From contig NZ_JBBPEU010000002.1 of NCBI RefSeq assembly GCF_040225985.1, positions 62,001 to 126,000 of the forward strand: a stretch of DNA of 64,000 nt, read 5' to 3'. The notes beneath the pieces are model-generated. The model did no database searches. It was not told the origin of the DNA and saw nothing but the letters and a program-made list of their open reading frames with translations. This stretch comes from Shimia sp040225985 (lineage in GTDB: Bacteria; Pseudomonadota; Alphaproteobacteria; Rhodobacterales; Rhodobacteraceae). The translations under genes were made by a program, and so were the position numbers. Within the stretch, counting starts at the first letter, position 1. Each line of letters opens with the position of its first letter. Shown in pieces: positions 35,392 to 43,471 of the stretch.

Positions 35392-35988
35392 ATGCTTGTT
35401 TTCTGGAAAGAAAAGCTGGTCTTCCTGTCGGTTCCCAAGACAGGCACGACCGCGATCGAGGCCGCCCTTGCGCCGCTTGCGTCAATTGTGGTCTCCAACC
35501 CGCCCGAACTGAAACACGCGCCGGTCTATCGTTATAATCGGTTTTTCCGGCCCATGTTCGAAAAAGCCTGCAATGAAGAGAACATGGAAACCCTTGCCGT
35601 GATGCGGGAACCGATCAGTTGGCTGGGCAGTTGGTACCGGTATCGCCAGCGGGATTTTCTGGTCGGGACCAACCGGTCCACCCGCGGGATGAACTTTGAT
35701 GATTTTGTCGATGCCTACACGCGCGGCGACCAGCCCGCCTTTGCCAATGTTGGCAGCCAGGCCAAGTTTCTCGAACCCCGCCCCAATGGCACGCGGGTGA
35801 ATCACCTGTTCCGTTACGAGGACCAACCCGCACTGATCGGTTTTCTGGAAGACCGCCTTGCCACAAAGATCGACCTGCCCCGGCGCAACGTGTCGGAACA
35901 GCACCCGCTGGACCTGTCCGCCCGGACCGAGGCCAAGTTGAGACGCAAATGCAGCGCCGAGTTTGAACTTTACGACTCTCTTTCCTGA
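35392..35988 (+). CDS. Sulfotransferase-like protein
   Basis: The 198-residue protein has a 5'-PSB-like loop near the N-terminus (LVFLSVPKTGTTAIEAAL) and a 3'-PSB-like motif (LAVMREPISWLGSWYRYR), the two PAPS-binding parts of the sulfotransferase fold. It is short for the family and has no signal peptide. GGAGG lies eight bases before the start. The acceptor is unknown. Its last 19 bases overlap the end of the convergent cckA gene. Confidence 0.78.
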   Translation: MLVFWKEKLVFLSVPKTGTTAIEAALAPLASIVVSNPPELKHAPVYRYNRFFRPMFEKACNEENMETLAVMREPISWLGSWYRYRQRDFLVGTNRSTRGMNFDDFVDAYTRGDQPAFANVGSQAKFLEPRPNGTRVNHLFRYEDQPALIGFLEDRLATKIDLPRRNVSEQHPLDLSARTEAKLRRKCSAEFELYDSLS

Positions 35989-38216
35989 ACCTCTTGCAGC
36001 ATGGTCTGTACCGTCTGGGTCAGATCGTTCAACGAAAACGGTTTTTGCAAAAAGGCCGTGTGCGGGATCTCGGCCTGCCGGTCCGAAAAACTGTCTTCGG
36101 CATAGCCTGACATGAATACCACCGGCACGTCTGGGCGCGACTGAAGCGCCTGCGTGACCCATCCCGGCCCGTCCAGCCCGGGCATGACCACATCCGACAC
36201 GAACAGATCCACCCCCAGCGCGGGATCCTCAAGAATCTCGAGCGCCTCTTCCCCCGACGCAGCTTCAAGCACCGTCAGCCCCTTGAGGCGCAGCGCCCGG
36301 CACGCAAAGGACCGCACCGGTGCCTCGTCCTCGACCAAGAGCAAGACGCCCCCGTCGACGTGGCGGACGGGATGCTCGGGCAATTCGGGCACGGGCGGCG
36401 CCGCGGCCTCATATACCTCGTGAACCGGAAACAAGAGCGAGAACACCGTGCCCGCGCCCGGCGTGCTGTCGACAAAGATATAGCCGCCGGTCTGTTTGAC
36501 GATGCCATAGGCCGTCGACAGGCCCAACCCCGTGCCCTCGCCCGTGCGCTTGGTGGTGTAAAAAGGCTCGAACACTTTCTGCAGTTTGTCAGGTGCAATG
36601 CCGGTGCCCTGGTCCTTGACCCGCACGCAGACATAGTCGCCCGCGGGCACGGTCGCACGGTCGCGCCGCACCGGATCCGCATAAGTCATGCTTTCGGTTT
36701 CAATGACAATCTCGCCCCCGTCCGGCATCGCATCGCGGGCGTTTACGACAAGGTTCATCAGCACCTGTTCCAGTTGCCGCTTGTCCGCCCGAACGGATCG
36801 CAGGTCGGGATCATGGCAAAGCGTCAGCCGGATCCGTTCCCCAACCAGACGGTTGAGAAGATGGGTCAGGTCCGCCAGCGTGTTGCGCAGGTCAAGCACC
36901 TCGGGCCGTAGATTCTGCTTGCGCGAAAACGCCAGCAACTGCCCCACCAGCGCGGCCGCGCGGTTGGCGTTCTGATTTATCTGCACAAGATCGGCATAAT
37001 CCTGATCTGACGGATCGTGACGCATTAACAAAAGGTCGCAATGCCCTGTTATTGCGGTCAAAAGATTATTGAAATCATGCGCAACCCCGCCCGCCAACTG
37101 ACCAATGGCCTGCATTTTTTGGCTTTGCACGAATTGCGCCTCAAGCGACTTCAACTCGGTTGCATCGGTCAGGACCGCCATCAGCGCGACCCCTTCGTCG
37201 TCAATCACCCGCGTCAGCGAGACCTGCACAAACACCTCTCGGTCTGCACGTCTGAGGACGAGAAATTCGGTATGGCTGTCGCCAAGCCCAGAGGCCGCCT
37301 CGGCCAGCCAGTCATTGATCGACCGCCCCAGCCCCTCCATCAGGTCGTGCAGTTGCAGTCCCTCGACCGTCTCGTTCGCAAGCATGGCACGCGCGGCCTT
37401 GTTCGCGCCCAGCACCTGCCCCGCGCGCGCGACCTTTAACAGGGCCACGGGCAGATCCTCGAACCCGATCGCCTCGCGGTCACTTTGACCGGGATCAAGC
37501 GGCACCAGAAACACCGCCTTGCGCCCCTCAGGCAAGGCGACGCGCGACACAAGGCACTGAACCGGGCGCGCCGCGGTTTCGATAAAGACGGGCGCGCCGG
37601 GCGGTTCCGTTTCGGGAATCGTGGGCGGATGTGATCCGAACAGGCGACGCGCGGCAGCGTTCAAATAAATCGGCGACCCATCTCGTGCGAGCACGAAATG
37701 GGGAAGATGATCCAAACCGGTCTCTGACCGATCTTCCGAAACAGGCATCACGGTCTGCAACCGCCACAAAAAAAGACCTAACCCCACAGATACGACCTGC
37801 AAACACTGCCGTGCCTCGGGGCCCAGTCCCGTTCGAAGAGCCGATACCCCGGCCCGCGCTTCGGAAAGTATCTGCGTTGTGTCGCGCGCATCAAATGCAA
37901 GGGAAAACTGGCCCGGATCCGGCCCCGATCCCAACTTCCGCCCCTGCCCGTTTGTCACCCAGACCTGCACGCCCGCATCTGACAGGTCGCCAAGCAGGCC
38001 CAGAAGACGGCCATAGACGGCCCGGATCCCCCCCCAAAGCGCCGCAGTCACCACGCCCCCCGCCGCCAAGGCAAGAAATGGGGACACCGGACGTATCTCC
38101 GCCATCCACCACGCCATACCCAGCCCAAGGCATAGGATCAAAAGGGTCACCCCCACGGTGATCGCGCGCGCAGGCAGGCCGGTATGTGAGGTCTCAGGCA
38201 CGGATATTTCGGACAA
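35970..38216 (-). CDS. cckA: Hybrid sensor histidine kinase CckA
   Basis: CckA feeds phosphate through ChpT to CtrA, controlling motility and cell-cycle genes in alphaproteobacteria. The 748-residue protein has two N-terminal membrane helices (ITVGVTLLILCLGLGMAWWM; FLALAAGGVVTAALWGGI) and PAS-like regions. The HisKA box is QAIGQLAGGVAHDFNNLLT-type with GHCDLLLMRHD; the ATPase domain has NLVVNARDAMPDGG and GTGLGLSTAYGI. A C-terminal receiver has its aspartate in DLFVSDVVMPGLDG. The start is a TTG with AAGGAGG eight bases upstream. The order HisKA-ATPase-REC and the AHDFNNLL box are typical of CckA. Confidence 0.93.
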   Translation of the reverse strand: MSEISVPETSHTGLPARAITVGVTLLILCLGLGMAWWMAEIRPVSPFLALAAGGVVTAALWGGIRAVYGRLLGLLGDLSDAGVQVWVTNGQGRKLGSGPDPGQFSLAFDARDTTQILSEARAGVSALRTGLGPEARQCLQVVSVGLGLFLWRLQTVMPVSEDRSETGLDHLPHFVLARDGSPIYLNAAARRLFGSHPPTIPETEPPGAPVFIETAARPVQCLVSRVALPEGRKAVFLVPLDPGQSDREAIGFEDLPVALLKVARAGQVLGANKAARAMLANETVEGLQLHDLMEGLGRSINDWLAEAASGLGDSHTEFLVLRRADREVFVQVSLTRVIDDEGVALMAVLTDATELKSLEAQFVQSQKMQAIGQLAGGVAHDFNNLLTAITGHCDLLLMRHDPSDQDYADLVQINQNANRAAALVGQLLAFSRKQNLRPEVLDLRNTLADLTHLLNRLVGERIRLTLCHDPDLRSVRADKRQLEQVLMNLVVNARDAMPDGGEIVIETESMTYADPVRRDRATVPAGDYVCVRVKDQGTGIAPDKLQKVFEPFYTTKRTGEGTGLGLSTAYGIVKQTGGYIFVDSTPGAGTVFSLLFPVHEVYEAAAPPVPELPEHPVRHVDGGVLLLVEDEAPVRSFACRALRLKGLTVLEAASGEEALEILEDPALGVDLFVSDVVMPGLDGPGWVTQALQSRPDVPVVFMSGYAEDSFSDRQAEIPHTAFLQKPFSLNDLTQTVQTMLQEVQERES

Positions 38217-38315
38217 ACAAGGCTCCTCCTTAGGCGGCTTTGCGGCAGCAAAAGACAGAAACCTTAAGAAACCCTGAAGGGCCGCACTGTCGCTACTCTA
38301 CTTAAAGTTGATAAT

Positions 38316-39488
38316 TCAGTTTGCGCGGCGCGTCAAACAAGCAAGGAAAAACCCATCTGATCCGGCCTGCATGGTCCACTGGTTCTGAAACGTCAAATGC
38401 CAGCCGGAAAACTCGGAAAGAAAGCTTTCAATCTGCGCGCCGTTTTCCTCGGCAAACAAAGAACAGGTTGCATAAGCCAGCGTGCCGCCCGGGGCAACCA
38501 ACCCCGCAGCCTGTCGCAGAATGTCGCTCTGGATACGCTGCAGATCTGCCAGATCCGACGCGTCAAACCGCCATTTTGCATCCGGCGTCCGACGCCAAGT
38601 ACCGCTGCCCGAACAGGGAACATCGCAAAACACGAGATCAAAAGGATAGCCTTTTTCCAAGTCTTTCAGGGATGCTACCTTGATATCCACGCCAGCCCGT
38701 CGCGCACGCTCGGGCAGGTCCCGCATCCTCTGCGCGTGGGCGTCATGGGCATAATACCGCGCGGCGCAGCGTCCGGCCATGGCCAACACCTTGCCCCCGC
38801 CCCCGGCGCAGAAATCCAGCACGCGCTGCCCTTCGGTCAGTGGCAGGGCCTGCACTGCGGCTTGGCTGGAAACATCTTGCAGCTCCACCAACCCGTTGCG
38901 ATAAGCCGCGCTTCCCGCCACGCGCCGCGCGCCCTCGACAACCTCGAGCGCGGTGTCGCTCAGGTCGTGCGCCTCCGTCTGCACACCTTCACCTTTTAGT
39001 TGAGCTTGCGCTGCCGCACGTGTTCCTTTTCGCAAGTTGACCCGCAGGAACACGGGCGCGCGCTGGCGCATCGCCTCGGCCACCCGCGGCAGGTCTGCCC
39101 CGAGGGTGCGGTCAAACGCCGGCCGCATCCATTCCGGAATATCCTCGACCGCATCCGCCGGGGCCGCCGCCGCCAATGCGGCCAACTCGGCCTCGCTCAG
39201 CCGAGAGGGCGCATAAGCCGCGCCGGTGAACAGCGCCTCAAGCTCGGCGCCATCCTGCACCAACAGGCCCGCCATCACCGCCCGACCGGTCAGGCCGCCC
39301 CCCATCCGCGCCGCGCTGGCGCGCCGCCGCAGGGCATCATAGACATGATCACGCACCGCCGCGCGGTCCTTGGATCCGGCAAACCGCGACCGGCGCGCCC
39401 ATCCCGTCAGGGCCTTTTCCGCCGGGGCCCCGTCGAATACCTGATCGAGAATCTCGATCGCCGTCTGGACGCGCGCCGCCGGTGTCAC
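38316..39488 (-). CDS. rsmB: RsmB-type rRNA m5C methyltransferase
   Basis: The 390-residue protein has an N-terminal helical domain and a class I SAM fold: VLDFCAGGGGKVLAMAG (SAM loop), DLVFCDVPCSGSGTWRRTPDAKWR with the first catalytic cysteine, and LAYATCSLFAEENGAQ with the second. This two-cysteine arrangement marks m5C RNA methyltransferases, here most like RsmB (16S position 967). The GTG start follows the guaB stop without a gap, so it is coupled to guaB. Confidence 0.88.
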   Translation of the reverse strand: MTPAARVQTAIEILDQVFDGAPAEKALTGWARRSRFAGSKDRAAVRDHVYDALRRRASAARMGGGLTGRAVMAGLLVQDGAELEALFTGAAYAPSRLSEAELAALAAAAPADAVEDIPEWMRPAFDRTLGADLPRVAEAMRQRAPVFLRVNLRKGTRAAAQAQLKGEGVQTEAHDLSDTALEVVEGARRVAGSAAYRNGLVELQDVSSQAAVQALPLTEGQRVLDFCAGGGGKVLAMAGRCAARYYAHDAHAQRMRDLPERARRAGVDIKVASLKDLEKGYPFDLVFCDVPCSGSGTWRRTPDAKWRFDASDLADLQRIQSDILRQAAGLVAPGGTLAYATCSLFAEENGAQIESFLSEFSGWHLTFQNQWTMQAGSDGFFLACLTRRAN

Positions 39489-40937
39489 CTAGCCGATCCG
39501 GTAATTCGGGCTTTCACGCGTGATCTGGACGTCATGCACGTGACTTTCCTTAAGACCCGCGCCGGTGATCTTCACGAACTGGCAGTTCCGGCGCATATCC
39601 TCGACCGTAGCGTTGCCGGTATAGCCCATGGCTGCACGCAGACCGCCCACCAGCTGGTGAATGACCGCCCCGGCCGAGCCTTTATAGGGCACCTGCCCCT
39701 CGATCCCTTCCGGCACCAGCTTGTCACTGGCGGCATCTTTCTGGAAATAGCGGTCGGCAGACCCCCGCGCCATCGCGCCAAGGCTGCCCATGCCGCGATA
39801 GCTCTTGAAGCTGCGGCCCTGGTACAGGATCACCTCGCCCGGGCTTTCATCCGTGCCCGCAATCATCGAGCCGACCATGGCACAGGACGCACCCGCCGCA
39901 ATGGCCTTGGCGAAATCGCCCGAGAACTTGATGCCCCCGTCGGCGATCACCGGCGTGTCCCCGGCGGCTCCGGCACAATCGCTGATCGCGGTCAACTGCG
40001 GCACACCCACACCCGCCACCATCCGCGTGGTACAGATCGAGCCCGGCCCGATCCCCACCTTGACCGCATCAGCGCCCGCGTCGATCAGCGCCCGCGTGGC
40101 ATCCGCCGTGGCGACATTGCCCGCGATCACCTGCACCGCGTTCGACTGGGCCTTGATCCGCTGGACCGCCTCGATCACGCCGGCGGAATGACCATGCGCC
40201 GTATCAACAACCACGATATCCACACCCGCATCTACCAGAGCCTCGGAGCGGGCAAAGCCGCTGTCGCCCACGGACGAGGCCGCCGCGACCCGCAACCGCC
40301 CCAGATCGTCCTTGCAGGCGGTAGGGTTGAGCACGGCCTGTTCGGTGTCTTTCAACGTCAGAAGGCCAGTCAACTTGCCCTTGCCATCGGTCACCAGCAA
40401 CTTTTCGATCCGCCGCGCCCGCATCATGCTCTTGGCTTCCTCAAGGTCGGCGGGTTCCTGCAGCACGGCAAGGTTGTCGGCGGTCATCACCACGCTCACC
40501 GGCGTATCATCCGAGGTCGCAAACCGCATGTCCCGGTTGGTCACGATGCCCTCGACACGGCCTTCGGCGTCCACCACCGGAAAGCCCGTGAAATTGTACC
40601 GTTCGATCAGCGCCTTGGCATCGGCAATTGTCTGGTCCCGGCGCAGGGTGACGGGGTTGTAAACGATCCCCGATTCAAACCGTTTCACGCGCCGCACCTC
40701 GCGGGCCTGCGCCTCGACATCCAGGTTCTTGTGGATCACCCCCATGCCGCCAGCCTGCGCCATGGCAATCGCCATGCGGGCCTCGGTCACGGTGTCCATT
40801 GCGCTCGACAAAAGGGGGATGTTCATCGCGATGCTGCGCGTCACGCGCGTGCGCGTATCCGCCGTCGTGGGCAGAACGTCAGACGCCGCCGGAACCAATA
40901 GTACATCATCGAAAGTGAGCGCCTCACGAATCTCCAT
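39489..40937 (-). CDS. guaB: Inosine-5'-monophosphate dehydrogenase
   Basis: GuaB oxidises IMP to XMP with NAD+, the committed step to GMP. The 482-residue product starts MEIREALTFDDVLLVPAASDVLP (ATG 40937; AGGAG upstream). It has two CBS domains between residues ~95 and 205, DTAHGHSAGV, the catalytic-cysteine loop GIGPGSICTTRMVAGVG, and the flap DRYFQ. Upstream in-frame codons run into the repeat region and are not coding-like. It leads the guaB-rsmB unit. Confidence 0.98.
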   Translation of the reverse strand: MEIREALTFDDVLLVPAASDVLPTTADTRTRVTRSIAMNIPLLSSAMDTVTEARMAIAMAQAGGMGVIHKNLDVEAQAREVRRVKRFESGIVYNPVTLRRDQTIADAKALIERYNFTGFPVVDAEGRVEGIVTNRDMRFATSDDTPVSVVMTADNLAVLQEPADLEEAKSMMRARRIEKLLVTDGKGKLTGLLTLKDTEQAVLNPTACKDDLGRLRVAAASSVGDSGFARSEALVDAGVDIVVVDTAHGHSAGVIEAVQRIKAQSNAVQVIAGNVATADATRALIDAGADAVKVGIGPGSICTTRMVAGVGVPQLTAISDCAGAAGDTPVIADGGIKFSGDFAKAIAAGASCAMVGSMIAGTDESPGEVILYQGRSFKSYRGMGSLGAMARGSADRYFQKDAASDKLVPEGIEGQVPYKGSAGAVIHQLVGGLRAAMGYTGNATVEDMRRNCQFVKITGAGLKESHVHDVQITRESPNYRIG

Positions 40938-41044
40938 CACACATCTCCTGGGGGAACCTCGTTTGGCGCGTCCATATCGCATGTGCGGCAGAAACGTTAA
41001 ACCCCCTAAATGCACAAAGCGCTGTCGCCGCCAAAACCCCTGCT

Positions 41045-41120
41045 TCACCTTCGTGAAAATACTCCGGGGTGAATTGGCCCCGCCCGGGGCCAAGAGGGGC
41101 AGCGCCCCTGCCCCCCATAC
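41045..41120. repeat. Dispersed intergenic repeat, degenerate copy 4
   Basis: TCGTGAAAATACTCCGGGGT resembles the core of the other three copies. Two hairpins follow: GGCCCC-GCCC-GGGGCC and AGGGGC-AGC-GCCCCT; the latter is shared with copy 1. It is the main content of the 302-base gap between guaB and the divergent reactivase gene. The rest of that gap should hold both promoters, but I cannot pick clear hexamers. Confidence 0.6.
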
Positions 41121-41239
41121 CCCGAAACTTTTTCCTCCAAATGCCGCGCTTTTACCTTTCCATGCCGCTCCTTGCCTTTCCCTTGCGCACAGGTCACATA
41201 TCCTCACACACGCGCGAACACTGAAACAGGGCCTCCACC

Positions 41240-43291
41240 ATGAGCAGCGATCCCCTCGTCATCTTTACCCCGTCCGGCAAACGCGGGCATTTCCCCGCCG
41301 GCACGCCCATCCTAACCGCCGCCCGCCAACTTGGCGTGGACCTCGACTCGGTCTGCGGCGGGCGGGGCATCTGCTCGAAATGCCAGATCACGCCCTCGTT
41401 CGGGGAATTCCCCAAGCATGGCGTTACGGTGCAGGAGGGCGCGATCTCGGAATGGAACGCGGTCGAACAGCGCTACAAGGACAAGCGCGGCCTGATTGAC
41501 GGGCGGCGTCTGGGCTGTCAGGCGACGGTGCAGGGCGACATCGTGATCGACGTGCCGCCGGAATCGCAGGTCCATCGGCAGGTGGTGCGCAAGGCCGCCT
41601 CGGCCCGCACCATCACCATGGATCCCGCCACGCATCTTTATTATGTCGAGGTGCAGGAACCCGACATGCACGAACCGACCGGCGATCTGGAACGGCTCGA
41701 ACGCGCCCTGCGCGAGCAATGGCAGATCGAGGGCATCACTGCTGACCTGTCGATCCTGTCACGCCTGCAAACCGTACTGCGCAAGGGCAAATGGGCGGTC
41801 ACGGTCGCCCTGCACAAATCGCACAAGGACAGCGTGCACAAGGTGCTCGAAATCTGGCCCGGCATGACCGAAGACCGGATCTATGGCCTTGCCATCGACC
41901 TTGGTTCGACCACCATCGCCGCGCATCTCTGTGACCTGCGCAATGGCGAGGTCGCGGCCTCTTCCGGTGTGATGAACCCGCAGATCCGCTTTGGCGAAGA
42001 CCTGATGAGCCGCGTCTCTTACGCGATGATGAACCCCGGCGGGGATCAGGAGATGACCAATGCGGTCCGGAATGCCATCAACGGGCTGACCGAGGCCATC
42101 GCGACCGAGGCCGGCATTCGTCCTTTCCAAATTCTGGAAACCGTCTTTGTCTGCAACCCGGTCATGCACCACCTGCTGTTGGGTATCGACCCCGTTGAAC
42201 TGGGACAGGCGCCGTTTGCGCTGGCCACCTCGGAATCGCTGTCGCTGGCGGCGCGTGACCTTGACCTTACGGTCATGAATGAAAACGCACAGGTTTATAT
42301 CCTGCCCTGTATCGCAGGCCATGTGGGGGCGGATGCCGCCGCCGTGGCGCTGTCGGAAGAGCCGGGCAAATCCGACGATCTGGTCCTGATCGTCGATGTG
42401 GGTACCAATGCGGAAATCCTGCTGGGCAACAAGGAACGGGTTCTGGCCTGTTCCTCGCCCACTGGCCCCGCCTTTGAGGGCGCGCAGATTTCCAGCGGCC
42501 AGCGTGCCGCCCCAGGCGCCATCGAACGGATCGAGATCAACCCCAAGACCAAGGAACCCCGCTTCCGCGTAATCGGGTCGGACATCTGGTCCGACGAAGA
42601 CGGGTTTGAAGCAGCCGTCGCCACCACCGGCATCACCGGCATCTGCGGGTCTGGTATCATCGAAGCCGTGGCAGAGATGCGGATCGCTGGGCTTCTGGAC
42701 GCCAAGGGCCTGATCGGATCCGCAGCCCAGACCGGCACCGACCGCTGTGTCGCCGAGGGACGTACCCACGCCTATGTGATCTATGACGGCAGCGCCGAGG
42801 GCGGCCCGCGCATCACCGTCACCCAGGGCGATATCCGCGCGATCCAGCTTGCCAAATCGGCGCTCTATGCCGGCGCGCGGCTGTTGATGGATGAAATGCA
42901 GGTCGACACCGTGGACCGCGTGGTGCTGGCCGGGGCCTTCGGGGCGCATATCTCGACCAAGCACGCGATGGTGCTGGGCATGATCCCCGACGCCCCGCTG
43001 GACAAGGTCACCTCGGCGGGCAACGCGGCGGGCACTGGCGCGCGCATCGCCCTGTCAAACCTTGCCGCCCGCCGCGAGATCGAACGCGTCGTGCGCCAGA
43101 TCACCAAGGTCGAGACCGCGATCGAACCCCGCTTCCAGGAACATTTCGTCAACGCCAACGCCATTCCGCACGCGACCGATCCGTTCCCCGAGTTGAACAG
43201 CATCGTCACCCTGCCCACCGGCGATTTCAACGCGGGCACCGGCGAGGATGGCGCCGAGGGCGGCCGCCGCAGACGCCGCAGACGCGGGTAA
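41240..43291 (+). CDS. Ferredoxin-ASKHA protein, predicted corrinoid reactivase (RamA/RACE type)
   Basis: The 683-residue protein opens with a [2Fe-2S] ferredoxin domain (C39, C45 and C48 in CGGRGICSKC, and C93 in RRLGCQ). A linker and an ASKHA ATPase domain follow (YGLAIDLGSTTIAAHLCDL, LIVDVGTNAEILLG, GICGSGIIEAVAEM, VVLAGAFGAHIS). This order is that of RACE/RamA proteins, which use ATP and a low-potential electron to reduce Co(II) corrinoid back to Co(I). The corrinoid protein at 54973-55671 is a likely client. The tail is odd: GGRRRRRRRG, a poly-arginine end. Some annotations call the family DUF4445 or metal-binding protein. Confidence 0.88.
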   Translation: MSSDPLVIFTPSGKRGHFPAGTPILTAARQLGVDLDSVCGGRGICSKCQITPSFGEFPKHGVTVQEGAISEWNAVEQRYKDKRGLIDGRRLGCQATVQGDIVIDVPPESQVHRQVVRKAASARTITMDPATHLYYVEVQEPDMHEPTGDLERLERALREQWQIEGITADLSILSRLQTVLRKGKWAVTVALHKSHKDSVHKVLEIWPGMTEDRIYGLAIDLGSTTIAAHLCDLRNGEVAASSGVMNPQIRFGEDLMSRVSYAMMNPGGDQEMTNAVRNAINGLTEAIATEAGIRPFQILETVFVCNPVMHHLLLGIDPVELGQAPFALATSESLSLAARDLDLTVMNENAQVYILPCIAGHVGADAAAVALSEEPGKSDDLVLIVDVGTNAEILLGNKERVLACSSPTGPAFEGAQISSGQRAAPGAIERIEINPKTKEPRFRVIGSDIWSDEDGFEAAVATTGITGICGSGIIEAVAEMRIAGLLDAKGLIGSAAQTGTDRCVAEGRTHAYVIYDGSAEGGPRITVTQGDIRAIQLAKSALYAGARLLMDEMQVDTVDRVVLAGAFGAHISTKHAMVLGMIPDAPLDKVTSAGNAAGTGARIALSNLAARREIERVVRQITKVETAIEPRFQEHFVNANAIPHATDPFPELNSIVTLPTGDFNAGTGEDGAEGGRRRRRRRG

Positions 43292-43316
43292 TCAGCAATT
43301 TTCTGAAAATTTGACG

Positions 43317-43344
43317 CGGGAAATTCTTCTGGAAGAATTTCCCG
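43317..43344. terminator. Long hairpin between the reactivase gene and tRNA-Gly
   Basis: Thirteen-base perfect arms (CGGGAAATTCTTC / GAAGAATTTCCCG) enclose a two-base loop. No T run follows on either strand, so termination is uncertain; it could be a structured element or a dispersed hairpin. It lies 26 bases past the stop of the reactivase gene. Confidence 0.5.
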
Positions 43345-43355
43345 TCGTCGCCCGC

Positions 43356-43384
43356 TTGACCTCCCCCCACAGTTTCAATAGGTC
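43356..43384 (+). promoter_or_regulatory. Promoter of tRNA-Gly(CCC)
   Basis: TTGACC and TAGGTC are separated by 17 bases. The -10 hexamer ends 11 bases before the tRNA 5' end. Confidence 0.7.
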
Positions 43385-43395
43385 AGGTCTCAGGC

Positions 43396-43469
43396 GCGGG
43401 TATGGTGAAAAGGTATCACGCGAGCTTCCCAAGCTTAAGTTACGGGTTCGATTCCCGTTACCCGCTCCA
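43396..43469 (+). tRNA. tRNA-Gly (anticodon CCC)
   Basis: A 74-base cloverleaf: acceptor GCGGGTA / TACCCGC, discriminator T and an encoded CCA. The D arm is GGTGAAAAGGTATCAC. The anticodon arm GAGC-TTCCCAA-GCTT has one G-U pair, and the T arm is ACGGGTTCGATTCCCGT. The CCC anticodon reads GGG. It ends two bases before the stop codon of the convergent pgi gene. Confidence 0.96.
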
Positions 43470-43471
43470 GA

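Noticed and set aside
38217..38315. CtrA site upstream of cckA
   Set aside because: TTAA motifs are present, but not in the TTAA-N7-TTAA spacing.
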